Positions 23,780 through 31,041 of a DNA stretch of 60,379 bases are shown piece by piece. Within the stretch, counting starts at the first letter, position 1, and every line of letters begins with the position of its first letter. The notes beneath the pieces were generated by a model. That model was not told the origin of the DNA, did not search any database, and saw only the letters and a list, made by a program, of their open reading frames with translations. The stretch lies in the IMG/VR virus record IMGVR_UViG_3300043331_000752, positions 1 to 60,379 of that record. One strand, 5' to 3'. The DNA comes from a virus. The translations under genes and the position numbers were made by a program.

Positions 23780-24081
23780 AGGGGACTCGCCGCCGCATCG
23801 CCGCGCACGCGTCGCGTCCGCAACAGTGGCGCGAGCTCCGGCATGTCGGCGATCAGATCCCGCGCCACGTAGGCGCGGTAGTCGTTGTTGAGTTTGAAGC
23901 CGGCGGCATCGGGCGCCCATTCCGCGTGGACCTCCCAGCGCACGCGCTCCGCGAGCAGCCCGATGCCGAACCGCCGACGGCGCGCGGCCATATCCGCCGC
24001 GAACCGCCGGAACAGCGCCAGGACCTCGGGATGCGTCCGCGCCCATTCGCGGTAGCGCGCCTCGAGATCCGTCCGTCGCAT
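23776..24081 (-). CDS. Conserved-looking phage protein upstream of RusA
   Basis: 101 residues. RFGIGLLAERVRWEVH, then FKLNNDYRAYVARDLIADMP, resembles a small phage family often found near replication and recombination genes. Function not known. Confidence 0.65.
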   Translation of the reverse strand: MRRTDLEARYREWARTHPEVLALFRRFAADMAARRRRFGIGLLAERVRWEVHAEWAPDAAGFKLNNDYRAYVARDLIADMPELAPLLRTRRVRGDAAASPL

Positions 24082-24099
24082 CGCCCCCGATCCTCTCCG

Positions 24100-25581
24100 C
24101 TACTTCGTCTTCGATGTCGCGGTCGACTTCGTCGCCGCGCGACGCGGCGTGGTCTTGACGGGCTCGGGCGCCGGAGCCGGGGGGACGTGTTTCGTCACGT
24201 CAAACCCCAGGCGTTTGGCGATGGCCGGGAATCGGTCGACCGCATCCCAGCGACGCGTCAGATCCATGAGCGCGTGGAACGCGGCGAGCCGCACGACGTC
24301 CGCCGCGCCGTCGCCCGGCGCGACCATCCTGACGAGATCCGGCGCCAGCGTGCGCCCGTCGAGCAGGATCGCCGCCAACGGGGTACCGACCCCCGCCGGC
24401 AGCGTGCGCACGTGTTTGCCGAGCGCCCGGCACAGGCCCGGTCGCGCGGTCTCCCATCGTCGGCGCGCGGCGGCCTCGCGCTCGCGTTCGGCGACGTCGG
24501 CCGCGCGCTGCTTGGCGTAGCGATCGTCCGCCGTGCGCGCCTTCGCGCTCTCGATCGACCGCGCTTGGGACGCCTTCTGCTCCGCCGCCCAATGCGCCTT
24601 ACAGGCTTTCTTCTCGATGCAGACGCGCACCGTCTGCCCGCGCGCGAACCCGACGACGAAGACGCCCGTCACGGCGCGCGCACAGGTCGGGTGCCCCTTG
24701 CTGCCATCGGCGCGCTTCCACGAACGCGGGCCGTACACGCGTTGCCCGTCGCGCGCCTCGGGCTGAATGAAGTGGTCGTGCGTGATCGGCACGACGCGCT
24801 CGGCGCGCTCGGTCGCCTGCGCCACCGCGCGCGCGGTCTCAGGGAACAGCTCGCCGTCCACCGTGTCGGGCGTGACCTTCACGTGCTGATCGATCCACGC
24901 CGCCAGCTCGCGGACGCTAATCGCGCGGACGGAGTCGGCTTGTGCGGTGGGGGCGTCGGGATCGTAGAGCAGCGTTTCCGGACGGAACAGCGGGGTGTCG
25001 GCGCGAGAGCCTTTGCGTCCCACCAGAGATTTCTGGACGTCCGGGCTCACGCGCGCCAGCAAGATCGCGTGCCCGAGCGTGAGCGTGCCGTCCGTCACGA
25101 GCGCCCGCGCCTCGCCGATCAAGCCGAGCAACGCGAGCCGATCCACCACGTACCGGACGGGACGGCCGACGCGCGCCGCGACGCGGGCGACGGACTGCCC
25201 GGCTGCCAGGAGCGTCCGGTAGCCCTCGGCTTCGTCCAGCGGCGAGAGCCCCTGACGTTGCAAATTCGCGACGAGCGCGATCTCGTGCGCCTCCGTGGGC
25301 GACGCGGTCACGACGCGCACCGGCACGCGCTCGAGCCGCAGCGCCCGCGCCACTTTCAGCCGGCGATGGCCGTCCAACACCGTGTACGTCGCGTCACCAT
25401 TCGCGACGACCAACAGCGGCACCAGCACCCCGTGCGTGGACACCGACTCGCTCAACGCCCGCTCCGCGGGCTCGCTGTCGGGCGTGATCGTCTCGCGGAC
25501 ATTGCCGTTGGTCGTGAGCGCGCTCACCGGCACCTCGGGGGCGTCGAGCGCGCGCGCAGCGGTCGAGACGGACTCTGTCAT
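24100..25581 (-). CDS. Large ParB/Spo0J-like protein
   Basis: 493 residues from ATG 25581 (ATGA overlap). ParB domain: VPVSALTTNGNVRETI and DATYTVLDGHRRLKVARAL at about 14-90; helix-turn-helix region LQRQGLSPLDEAEGYRTLLA, then VGRPVRYVVDRLALLG to about 180. A cysteine-rich insert (HPTCARAVTG; CIEKKACKAHW) around 280-320 may bind metal. The C-terminus is Lys/Ala/Thr-rich. Plasmid-like partition is possible but no ParA is encoded, so a regulatory or replication role next to DnaC is more likely. Confidence 0.85.
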   Translation of the reverse strand: MTESVSTAARALDAPEVPVSALTTNGNVRETITPDSEPAERALSESVSTHGVLVPLLVVANGDATYTVLDGHRRLKVARALRLERVPVRVVTASPTEAHEIALVANLQRQGLSPLDEAEGYRTLLAAGQSVARVAARVGRPVRYVVDRLALLGLIGEARALVTDGTLTLGHAILLARVSPDVQKSLVGRKGSRADTPLFRPETLLYDPDAPTAQADSVRAISVRELAAWIDQHVKVTPDTVDGELFPETARAVAQATERAERVVPITHDHFIQPEARDGQRVYGPRSWKRADGSKGHPTCARAVTGVFVVGFARGQTVRVCIEKKACKAHWAAEQKASQARSIESAKARTADDRYAKQRAADVAEREREAAARRRWETARPGLCRALGKHVRTLPAGVGTPLAAILLDGRTLAPDLVRMVAPGDGAADVVRLAAFHALMDLTRRWDAVDRFPAIAKRLGFDVTKHVPPAPAPEPVKTTPRRAATKSTATSKTK

Positions 25582-26300
25582 CGAGAGACTCCTTTCTTGC
25601 GCGAAGACGCGACGGGGGCCGCCGTCGCTCGGCGAGCGCGGAGACTCGCGCCCGGCAATTCGTAGACGCGGCCCCAGGCGCGCCAGCGATCGATCGTGCG
25701 ATCGGTGACGCGCGCCTTGAGCTGCTCGGTCGTCAGATTCGTCGTGAACACCGTGGGCCGACATTCCGCCTCGCGGGTCCAGATCACTTCGTCGATCTGC
25801 CCCTCCAGATACGAGCCGGCGGCTTTGATGTATTCGGCGCCGAAGTCGTCGCACACCAGCACCGGCGTGTGCAGCGCGAGCGCGCGCGCCTCCGCGCGCC
25901 GATCGGGGTCCATGAGCATCGCGCAGAGCGCCGGGAAGTAGACAAAGCGCCGCCCGATCGGCGGCACCTGCAACAGGCCCCACGCGGCCGCGTAGGTCTT
26001 CCCGATGCCGGTCGGGCCACAGAGCACGACGCAGTCGCCCGCGTCGCGCCCGCTCGCGAGCCACGTCCGCATGGCGGCGAGCGCGGGCGTGTCGGCGACC
26101 GCCGGGGCCGCCTGCCCCACCGTGCCGATCAGTTCGCCCCGGAGTCGGAGCGGAATGCCCACGCGTTCCGCCACGGACAGCGCGTGCGAGCGGGCACGCT
26201 GCTCGACCTCGTCGGAGCTTGACGCGTCTGCGACGACCTCGCGCCCGCGCAGGTGCGCCAACACCGTGTCCACGACCGTGGCGACCGGCGTGGCCGTCAC
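25578..26300 (-). CDS. DnaC-like helicase loader
   Basis: 240 residues from GTG 26300 (GTGA overlap). Walker A CGPTGIGKT at 94-102, Walker B VLVCDDFG at 147-154 and sensor 1 TVFTTNLTTEQL. The N-terminal helical part is short. It should load the host replicative helicase at the phage origin together with the upstream initiator; the pair mirrors lambda O/P or DnaD/DnaC-type modules. No phage helicase is seen in the window. Confidence 0.85.
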   Translation of the reverse strand: MTATPVATVVDTVLAHLRGREVVADASSSDEVEQRARSHALSVAERVGIPLRLRGELIGTVGQAAPAVADTPALAAMRTWLASGRDAGDCVVLCGPTGIGKTYAAAWGLLQVPPIGRRFVYFPALCAMLMDPDRRAEARALALHTPVLVCDDFGAEYIKAAGSYLEGQIDEVIWTREAECRPTVFTTNLTTEQLKARVTDRTIDRWRAWGRVYELPGASLRARRATAAPVASSRKKGVSR

Positions 26301-26914
26301 AACGTCACCTCCCGCGCATCGCGCCGATCCGCCCACGCGGCGTTGACGCGTCGCGCGTCCGGCATCGCGCGCAGTCCCGGCCGGCCGCGCGCGTCGCGCT
26401 CCGCGGTGCGGAACCAATTGCGCAGGAACCGGGAGAAATCGACGTAGCGTCGCGTGGAATCGGCGAGCCAGAGTTCGGCTCGGGCGATCTCCGTCGCGAT
26501 GTCCACCGTGGGGAACGCGCGGCCCCACGCCGCTCGGTCGTCGGCGACCATGCCCGTCAACCGTCGCGTCGCGCGATCGTATGTGATGCGTTGGGCCGGT
26601 CGCAATTCGTGGTCAGTCGCCACTACGGACGACTGCACGGAACGGATTAACTTCGACGGAGACGGAGAACTACTCGGAAACGGAGTAGTTTCCGACGTGC
26701 GTACGCGCGCGCGTTCCTTAGAAGTCGACTGTCCGCCGGACATGTCCGCCGGACATTTCGGTTGTCCGCCGGACATTTTCGCGCGTTGTCGCTGTTTCTG
26801 CGTGCGCCACGTGTCGCGTCGCTCGTCGTCTCGCGTGCGCATGGTCGCCAGCTCCTTGGTGAGGCGTCGGAGGTCGTGCACGAGCGCGCGGCGATCGGCC
26901 GGTCGTCGCGTCAT
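26297..26914 (-). CDS. Replication initiator with internal origin
   Basis: 205 residues, ATGA overlap with the KH-domain gene. A basic helical N-terminus (residues 1-45) is followed by a low-complexity linker (KCPADMSGGQ; PFPSSSPSPSK), then a C-terminal domain with AELWLADSTRRYVDFSRFLR and NWFRTAERDARGRPG, as in phage replication proteins that act with DnaC-type loaders. The linker is encoded by the iteron region, as in lambda gene O. Confidence 0.7.
   Translation of the reverse strand: MTRRPADRRALVHDLRRLTKELATMRTRDDERRDTWRTQKQRQRAKMSGGQPKCPADMSGGQSTSKERARVRTSETTPFPSSSPSPSKLIRSVQSSVVATDHELRPAQRITYDRATRRLTGMVADDRAAWGRAFPTVDIATEIARAELWLADSTRRYVDFSRFLRNWFRTAERDARGRPGLRAMPDARRVNAAWADRRDAREVTL
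26620..26775. other. Putative origin of replication
   Basis: Three copies of the 13-bp palindrome TGTCCGCCGGACA lie at 26730-26742, 26743-26755 and 26763-26775. Next to them, at 26620-26720, is the lowest-GC stretch of the gene, including an 8-bp inverted repeat (AACTACTC 26668-26675 with its complement at 26683-26690). Iterons plus AT-richer flank inside the initiator gene is the lambda-type arrangement. Confidence 0.6.
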
Positions 26915-27180
26915 GCGGGGGAGTCTCCGAGGGTATCGAGGACGGTGATGACGACGCCGGCCGGCCCGCTCGCGTACGCCATGCGACTGGCCAGCGAGCG
27001 AATCGACCGAATGGCCGAGCCCTGTCGGCCGATGACATGGCGCACCGCGCGCGGGGTTGAGGCAATGTCGATGTAAAGCGCCTCGGGCGAGACGGTCTCG
27101 ACGATCGCCACGGGCGAGTCGGGAATCAATTGGCGCACGGTCGCGTCCACCCACACCGTAATGGGATGTCGCGTCGCCAT
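26911..27180 (-). CDS. KH-domain RNA-binding protein
   Basis: 89 residues. ALYIDIASTPRAVRHVIG, then the GRQG loop (51-54) and SAIRSIRSLASRMAY, form a KH domain of the KhpA/type II kind; the protein is about the size of KhpA. It should bind single-stranded RNA. It is encoded between the initiator and the RecB-like nuclease and coupled to both (TGATG and ATGA). Confidence 0.8.
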   Translation of the reverse strand: MATRHPITVWVDATVRQLIPDSPVAIVETVSPEALYIDIASTPRAVRHVIGRQGSAIRSIRSLASRMAYASGPAGVVITVLDTLGDSPA

Positions 27181-28058
27181 CAGCGCGCTCGCGTCGTCTT
27201 CGGGCGTCGCCGGGCCTGGCCGTTCGTCGGCTGCGGCGGCGTCTCGGGTGCGGCGCCGAGCGCGACCGTCAGCGGGTACTCGGCCTTGAACACGTCGACG
27301 CCCTCCTGTTCTTTGGCCCAAATGCGTTGCGCCGCCAAGAACAACTCCCACTGATCGGCGACGTCGTGGTAGCGGTACCGCACCCGATTCCGTCGGTAGC
27401 CTAACTGGAGCAGCCCCAAGCGGACGTCGGCGGCCGTGAGACCGTGCGGCTCCAAGAGCGTGGCAGGGAGCAGCTGCTTGTACCCGGACAACTGGATCTC
27501 GTATTCCGGCCACACGTCGTTGCCCGTCTTGAAATCGATGAGGCGCGCAAAGGGCTCGCGCGCGAATCGCACGAGCCAATCCATGGTGCCCGCCACATTG
27601 TGCTCGTCGGAGAACAGCACCGTGTCGCGCGCCAGCGTGACCATCGCCCCGTGTTGCGCCATCATGAACGTGCACCACGCGACGAAACTGACGATGCACT
27701 CCCATTCCTCGACGGTGAACGCCTCCGCTTGCCCGGTAGTGGGATTGAGAAACGTGGCGTCATTCCACGTCACGGGGCGCCCGTCGATGAGCGCCGTACA
27801 CGCTTGGTGGACCTTGGAGCCTTTGTCCGCCGCCGCGCGCTTGATCGCTTGCGCCTCGTCCCAGCCGTGTTGCGCCAGCCATTTGTAGAAGCCGATGCCC
27901 TTGGGGTAATGGCCGGCGACCCAGGTAATGGACGGGACGTAGCGATACTCCGGCAGCCCCGTCGTGGCGTTGAGCGCCGTGCGCGCGTACCAGCGTTCGT
28001 CGGCGACGGTGACGCGCACGACGTCGTGGTCGACTTGCACGATCTCTTTGCGGATCAT
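27180..28058 (-). CDS. RecB/Cas4-like PD-(D/E)XK nuclease
   Basis: 292 residues, ATGA overlap. Motifs in order: GSKVHQAC (H84), GTMDWL (D160), RLIDFKTG (D175, K177) and EIQLSGYKQL (Q189, Y193). This is the full active site of the RecB-type exonuclease family. No four-cysteine iron-sulfur cluster is visible. It probably resects DNA ends for phage recombination or replication. The C-terminus is a basic Pro/Arg tail. Confidence 0.85.
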   Translation of the reverse strand: MIRKEIVQVDHDVVRVTVADERWYARTALNATTGLPEYRYVPSITWVAGHYPKGIGFYKWLAQHGWDEAQAIKRAAADKGSKVHQACTALIDGRPVTWNDATFLNPTTGQAEAFTVEEWECIVSFVAWCTFMMAQHGAMVTLARDTVLFSDEHNVAGTMDWLVRFAREPFARLIDFKTGNDVWPEYEIQLSGYKQLLPATLLEPHGLTAADVRLGLLQLGYRRNRVRYRYHDVADQWELFLAAQRIWAKEQEGVDVFKAEYPLTVALGAAPETPPQPTNGQARRRPKTTRAR

Positions 28059-29044
28059 CGCCGCACCGGCGCCAACGTCTCGAGATGCGCCTTGAACTCC
28101 GCGAGGCGCGTCGGCTTTTCGGCGAGGTCGGTCAACAGCGACGTCTGTTGCGCGATGTCGGCGAGGTCGATGTCCGTGCTCTTGTACCGATGGAGCAGAT
28201 ACATCGCGTAGGGTTTCGCCTCGATGCCGAGCGCCTTGGCCGCGGCGTAACACCGCTCAATCGTCCACGGCTCGTCCGCGACCGGGTCGATCGGCGGCGC
28301 CGCCGGCAATGCGGCCGGCTCGTCCGGGTCGTCGTGATCGTCGGGGTCGTCGACGATCAGACTCGGCAGCGCGGTCAGGTCGCGGCCGCGCGCCTTGAGA
28401 GCATCCATCACCGTGAAGTTGCACCGCACGGTGACCGGCCAGCCGGTCTTCGCGAGGCGCGAGCCATCCTCGCGCCGGATCTGGACCTCGGTCGCGATGC
28501 GCTCCAGCGTGAACGGGATCTCGGTTAAGCGGCCAAACACGCGCGCGAAGACGTGCAGTTGATTCCACAGGTCGGCGATGCGTTGCGCGCCGCCGATCAG
28601 GACTTGATACACGCCCACCGGGCCGTCGATGACAATGACGTGGAGCCGCCCCTTGGGTTTGGCGCCGCACACGCACTCGGCCTCGTCGGCGCGGCGGCGA
28701 CAGACGCCGACGAGTTCGGCGCCGCCCTCGCGCGGCAGTTCCACGTAGTTGCGACCGTCGCAGCGGAGCGTCAGGAGCGCGCCGCTGTAGCGCGTGTAGT
28801 TGGCCGTGAGGACGTGCGCCGGGTCATCGAAGGGGAACAGCACGCGGAGCGTCTTCGGCTCCGCGCCCAGCAACGCGCGCAGCGTGTCCGGCAGGACGAA
28901 GTAGTCGACTTCGGACGGGATGGTGACGGGCTCGCCGTTTTTGATGGCGGGTTTCCCGTCGCGGACGAGGGGGACTTTGATCCCCAGGCGAATGACGCCC
29001 ATGCGCGGCAGACGAGAGCGATCGGCGATCTGCGGAGGGATCAT
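28055..29044 (-). CDS. Gp3-like / putative recombination directionality family protein
   Basis: 329 residues, GGGAGG upstream. GVIRLGIKVPL near the N-terminus, DYFVLPDTLRALLG, then KTLRVLFPFDDPAH and a short cysteine cluster (CRRRADEAECVCG) match a family of phage proteins annotated variously as Gp3-like or metal-binding. A middle beta-domain (GPVGVYQVLIGG) follows; an acidic Asp/Pro linker (DDPDDHDDPDEP) leads to a helical C-terminal domain. Role uncertain; some relatives are recombination directionality factors, though those usually serve serine integrases. Confidence 0.55.
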   Translation of the reverse strand: MIPPQIADRSRLPRMGVIRLGIKVPLVRDGKPAIKNGEPVTIPSEVDYFVLPDTLRALLGAEPKTLRVLFPFDDPAHVLTANYTRYSGALLTLRCDGRNYVELPREGGAELVGVCRRRADEAECVCGAKPKGRLHVIVIDGPVGVYQVLIGGAQRIADLWNQLHVFARVFGRLTEIPFTLERIATEVQIRREDGSRLAKTGWPVTVRCNFTVMDALKARGRDLTALPSLIVDDPDDHDDPDEPAALPAAPPIDPVADEPWTIERCYAAAKALGIEAKPYAMYLLHRYKSTDIDLADIAQQTSLLTDLAEKPTRLAEFKAHLETLAPVRR

Positions 29045-29088
29045 CGAGGGAACCTCCCTTTACGGGTGTCGGAGTGTTGGGGACCGGC

Positions 29089-29310
29089 TCACCACGTCCA
29101 GTCGAAGGCGATGATCGAGAGCGCGAGCGACACGATGCCGAAGACGAGTACCAGGAGCACCACCCCGCCGATGTCGCGCGGGGCCAGGAACGGATACTCG
29201 CCATCGAGGCGCGCGCGTTGACGGGCGCGCGCGCGCAACGCGAACGCCGTCACGCCGGGGTCCAGAGTGTGCGGCGCGAGCAACCGGGCGACATCACGGC
29301 GGAGTTTCAT
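29089..29310 (-). CDS. Small membrane protein
   Basis: 73 residues, AAAGGAGG upstream. Basic N-terminal half (RARARQRARLDG), then one transmembrane segment GGVVLLVLVFGIVSLALSII ending FDWTW. Topology is probably N-inside. Function unknown. Confidence 0.65.
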   Translation of the reverse strand: MKLRRDVARLLAPHTLDPGVTAFALRARARQRARLDGEYPFLAPRDIGGVVLLVLVFGIVSLALSIIAFDWTW

Positions 29311-29567
29311 CGGGCGCCTCCTTTCAGGTGTGGCGGCCGCAGCCACGCGTGCGTCCGCGCCGACCAGACGGGCGACGCGGGCCGCACGGACGCGGCGACG
29401 TACGCGTCCAGGTCCAATGCGCGCATGCGGACGGCCGCGCGCGGCCCGAGCCCGAGCTTGACGACCGGGAAGCGGCGTTGACTAATCCAGCGCCGAATAC
29501 ACGCGGGTGTGACCGCCAGGTAGCGAGCCGCGTCCGCGACCGTGAGGAGCCCCGCGCGCTCGGTCAT
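29307..29567 (-). CDS. Excisionase-like helix-turn-helix protein
   Basis: 86 residues, ATGA-coupled at both ends. TVADAARYLAVTPACIRRWI, then SQRRFPVVKLG and LDLDAYVAA, is the HTH_17/Xis-type winged helix. It is the third gene from the early promoter and within 2 kb of int and attP, a fitting place for an excisionase. Confidence 0.75.
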   Translation of the reverse strand: MTERAGLLTVADAARYLAVTPACIRRWISQRRFPVVKLGLGPRAAVRMRALDLDAYVAASVRPASPVWSARTHAWLRPPHLKGGAR

Positions 29568-29872
29568 CGGCGCGTCGTCGCGCTCACCGGGCTGACAGGT
29601 GTCACGCGCGCGGACACGGCGTCATCAGGCTCGCCGGCGATCCGACGCAGGAGACGTTGCGCGCCCTCGACGTCGGCGCGCATCATCAGCGCGATGCACC
29701 CGAACAGCACGCCGCTCACGCCCAAGAACGTCGGCCACGTCATCGTGGGCGGCTTGACGTCTTGCAGCACGTCGAACAGATCCGGCCCGACGCGCACTTG
29801 GTCGAGCCCGGGCCACCCGAGGTCGATCCGTTTGGACCGCGTCTGGTCGAGAAACAGGTTTGGAACGGCCAT
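29564..29872 (-). CDS. Small membrane protein
   Basis: 102 residues from ATG 29872, seven bases after GGAGGT; a GTG at 29881 would add three. Soluble N-terminal part, then TFLGVSGVLFGCIALMM as a likely transmembrane or re-entrant segment. Its 5' end is covered by the long 3' overlap of the Cro-like gene. Confidence 0.6.
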   Translation of the reverse strand: MAVPNLFLDQTRSKRIDLGWPGLDQVRVGPDLFDVLQDVKPPTMTWPTFLGVSGVLFGCIALMMRADVEGAQRLLRRIAGEPDDAVSARVTPVSPVSATTRR

Positions 29873-30167
29873 GACGGGCACCTCCCTGGCGGGCGCCGGC
29901 CGCCGTCACGCGCGCGATGCGCAGGAACAGCGGGAGTGAGACGGAGCGGCCGGCTCGATAGTTGGACATCATGGCGCGACCGACGCCGCACCGGCGGGCC
30001 AATTCCGCGTGAGTCCAGCCCAAATGTCGGCACGCGGCATCGATCCACGCGACGTGCCGACGCCAGACGGCACGCGGGATGCGAGAGCGCGGCCGGCCCG
30101 GCTTGAGCGTGATGACGCGCCTTGACAGCAGGCGGCGCCACGCGGTAGACGTTTCAGTAAACGACAT
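29625..30167 (-). CDS. Cro-like helix-turn-helix regulator
   Basis: 180 residues open from ATG 30167; no stop before 29625. Residues 38-92 contain the XRE-type domain: AWIDAACRHLGWTHAELARR, then CGVGRAMMSNYRAGRS and LPLFLRIARVT. The last 80 or so codons overlap the next gene in another frame and look like random translation, so the functional part ends near 29890. It starts right at the predicted transcription start of a consensus promoter and is the first gene of the early operon, opposite the repressor. It probably acts as Cro or as a second repressor. Confidence 0.7.
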   Translation of the reverse strand: MSFTETSTAWRRLLSRRVITLKPGRPRSRIPRAVWRRHVAWIDAACRHLGWTHAELARRCGVGRAMMSNYRAGRSVSLPLFLRIARVTAAGARQGGARHGRSKPVSRPDAVQTDRPRVARARPSARRAGSVRRAARRQAAHDDVADVLGRERRAVRVHRADDARRRRGRATSPASDRRRA

Positions 30168-30173
30168 GGTCGG

Positions 30174-30203
30174 ATTCTAGTGCATGAACGTCTGTGATGT
30201 CAA
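30174..30203 (-). promoter_or_regulatory. Consensus early promoter (PR-like) giving a leaderless mRNA
   Basis: Minus strand: TTGACA at 30203-30198, an 18-base spacer, then TAGAAT at 30179-30174. The predicted start of transcription is about 30167-30168, the A of the Cro-like ATG, so the message would have no leader. The -35 box overlaps the Shine-Dalgarno of the repressor gene on the other strand. Confidence 0.75.
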
Positions 30204-30212
30204 GGAGAGTCT

Positions 30213-30719
30213 ATGACGGCACCGAAAGTGTTATTCGGCGGGAAATTCCGGGCCGAGCGCACCCGACTCGGCGTGAAGCAGAGCGACGTCGCGGCGGCGG
30301 TCGGCGTGACGTCGGTCAGCGTCTCGCGCTGGGAACGCGACGAGACGGAACCAGGACTTGCCGAATTCATCCGACTCGGGCAATATTTCGGCCGGTCGGT
30401 GGCGTGGTTTCTCGACAACGGCGCGAGTGAGACCGTGACGGCGCCGCCACCACCGGCCCCCGCGCAACTCATCGCGCAGGGCGAACTCGTGGCACTGGCG
30501 GCGGCTCGAGAGGCGATCGATCGGGAACTAGCGCGCTCGCTCCGCGCGTTTATCGAGCGGTTTGACGTCGACGCGTTGCCGCCTGCACTCCGACGACTCG
30601 CTCAGGAGGACGATCATCGGCAAGATCCCGTCGTCACGCGAGGGCCTGCTCATCGCAGCACCATTGCGCGCCGTAGAATGGACCGACCGCGTCGTCCGGC
30701 GCGTGGACGCATCGCCTGA
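30213..30719 (+). CDS. Phage repressor, XRE family
   Basis: 168 residues, ATG 30213 with aaggag. HTH at residues 12-60: KFRAERTRLGVKQSDVAAAV, then GVTSVSVSRWERDET and LAEFIRLGQYFGRS. There is no LexA-type peptidase domain, so induction by RecA-stimulated self-cleavage is not expected. The last 40 codons overlap the next gene. A weak promoter (TTGACA 30122-30127, TAGACG 30146-30151) lies inside the divergent gene, as lambda PRM lies near cro. It is the likely lysogeny repressor. Confidence 0.8.
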   Translation: MTAPKVLFGGKFRAERTRLGVKQSDVAAAVGVTSVSVSRWERDETEPGLAEFIRLGQYFGRSVAWFLDNGASETVTAPPPPAPAQLIAQGELVALAAAREAIDRELARSLRAFIERFDVDALPPALRRLAQEDDHRQDPVVTRGPAHRSTIARRRMDRPRRPARGRIA

Positions 30720-31041
30720 TGGGCGCTTCACGGTCGATGCGCAGCTGCGCGTCCAGCGCGTTACCATGAATCCCGACGTGACGTGGCTGGTCGACGCCGA
30801 CGACGTGCTCGGCCGGCGCCTCGCCGACGCGTTCCCGCCCTGGCTGGCCGAGGTCTTTGGGCACGCGGTCGCGTTGACGTTTGCGTATCGCCGCGCCGTC
30901 CCGTTCTCGTATGAATGGGTGGCTCACGGGATCGCCCACGCGCGCATCGGGTGGGCGCGCGCGCGCCGCGCCGCGCCGTTCGCGGACATCGACGTGTCGG
31001 TGCTCGGCACTCGACACGTCACGGAAGACGACACGCTCTGA
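30562..31041 (+). CDS. Unknown protein between repressor and integrase
   Basis: 159 residues if started at TTG 30562. The best ribosome site, AGGAGG at 30604-30609, has no ATG/GTG/TTG after it but two ATC codons (30613, 30616), so either an AUC start or the TTG is used. Body: LLIAAPLRAVEWTDRVVRRV, then WLVDADDVLGRRLADAFP and a C-terminal alpha/beta part. Family not recognised. It overlaps the repressor by 158 bases and ends in CTGA with the integrase frame. Confidence 0.55.
   Translation: MTSTRCRLHSDDSLRRTIIGKIPSSREGLLIAAPLRAVEWTDRVVRRVDASPDGRFTVDAQLRVQRVTMNPDVTWLVDADDVLGRRLADAFPPWLAEVFGHAVALTFAYRRAVPFSYEWVAHGIAHARIGWARARRAAPFADIDVSVLGTRHVTEDDTL

Noticed and set aside
24100-25581. Plasmid-type partition system
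   Set aside because: A large ParB-like protein is present, but there is no ParA/ATPase partner and no centromere-like repeat array next to it.
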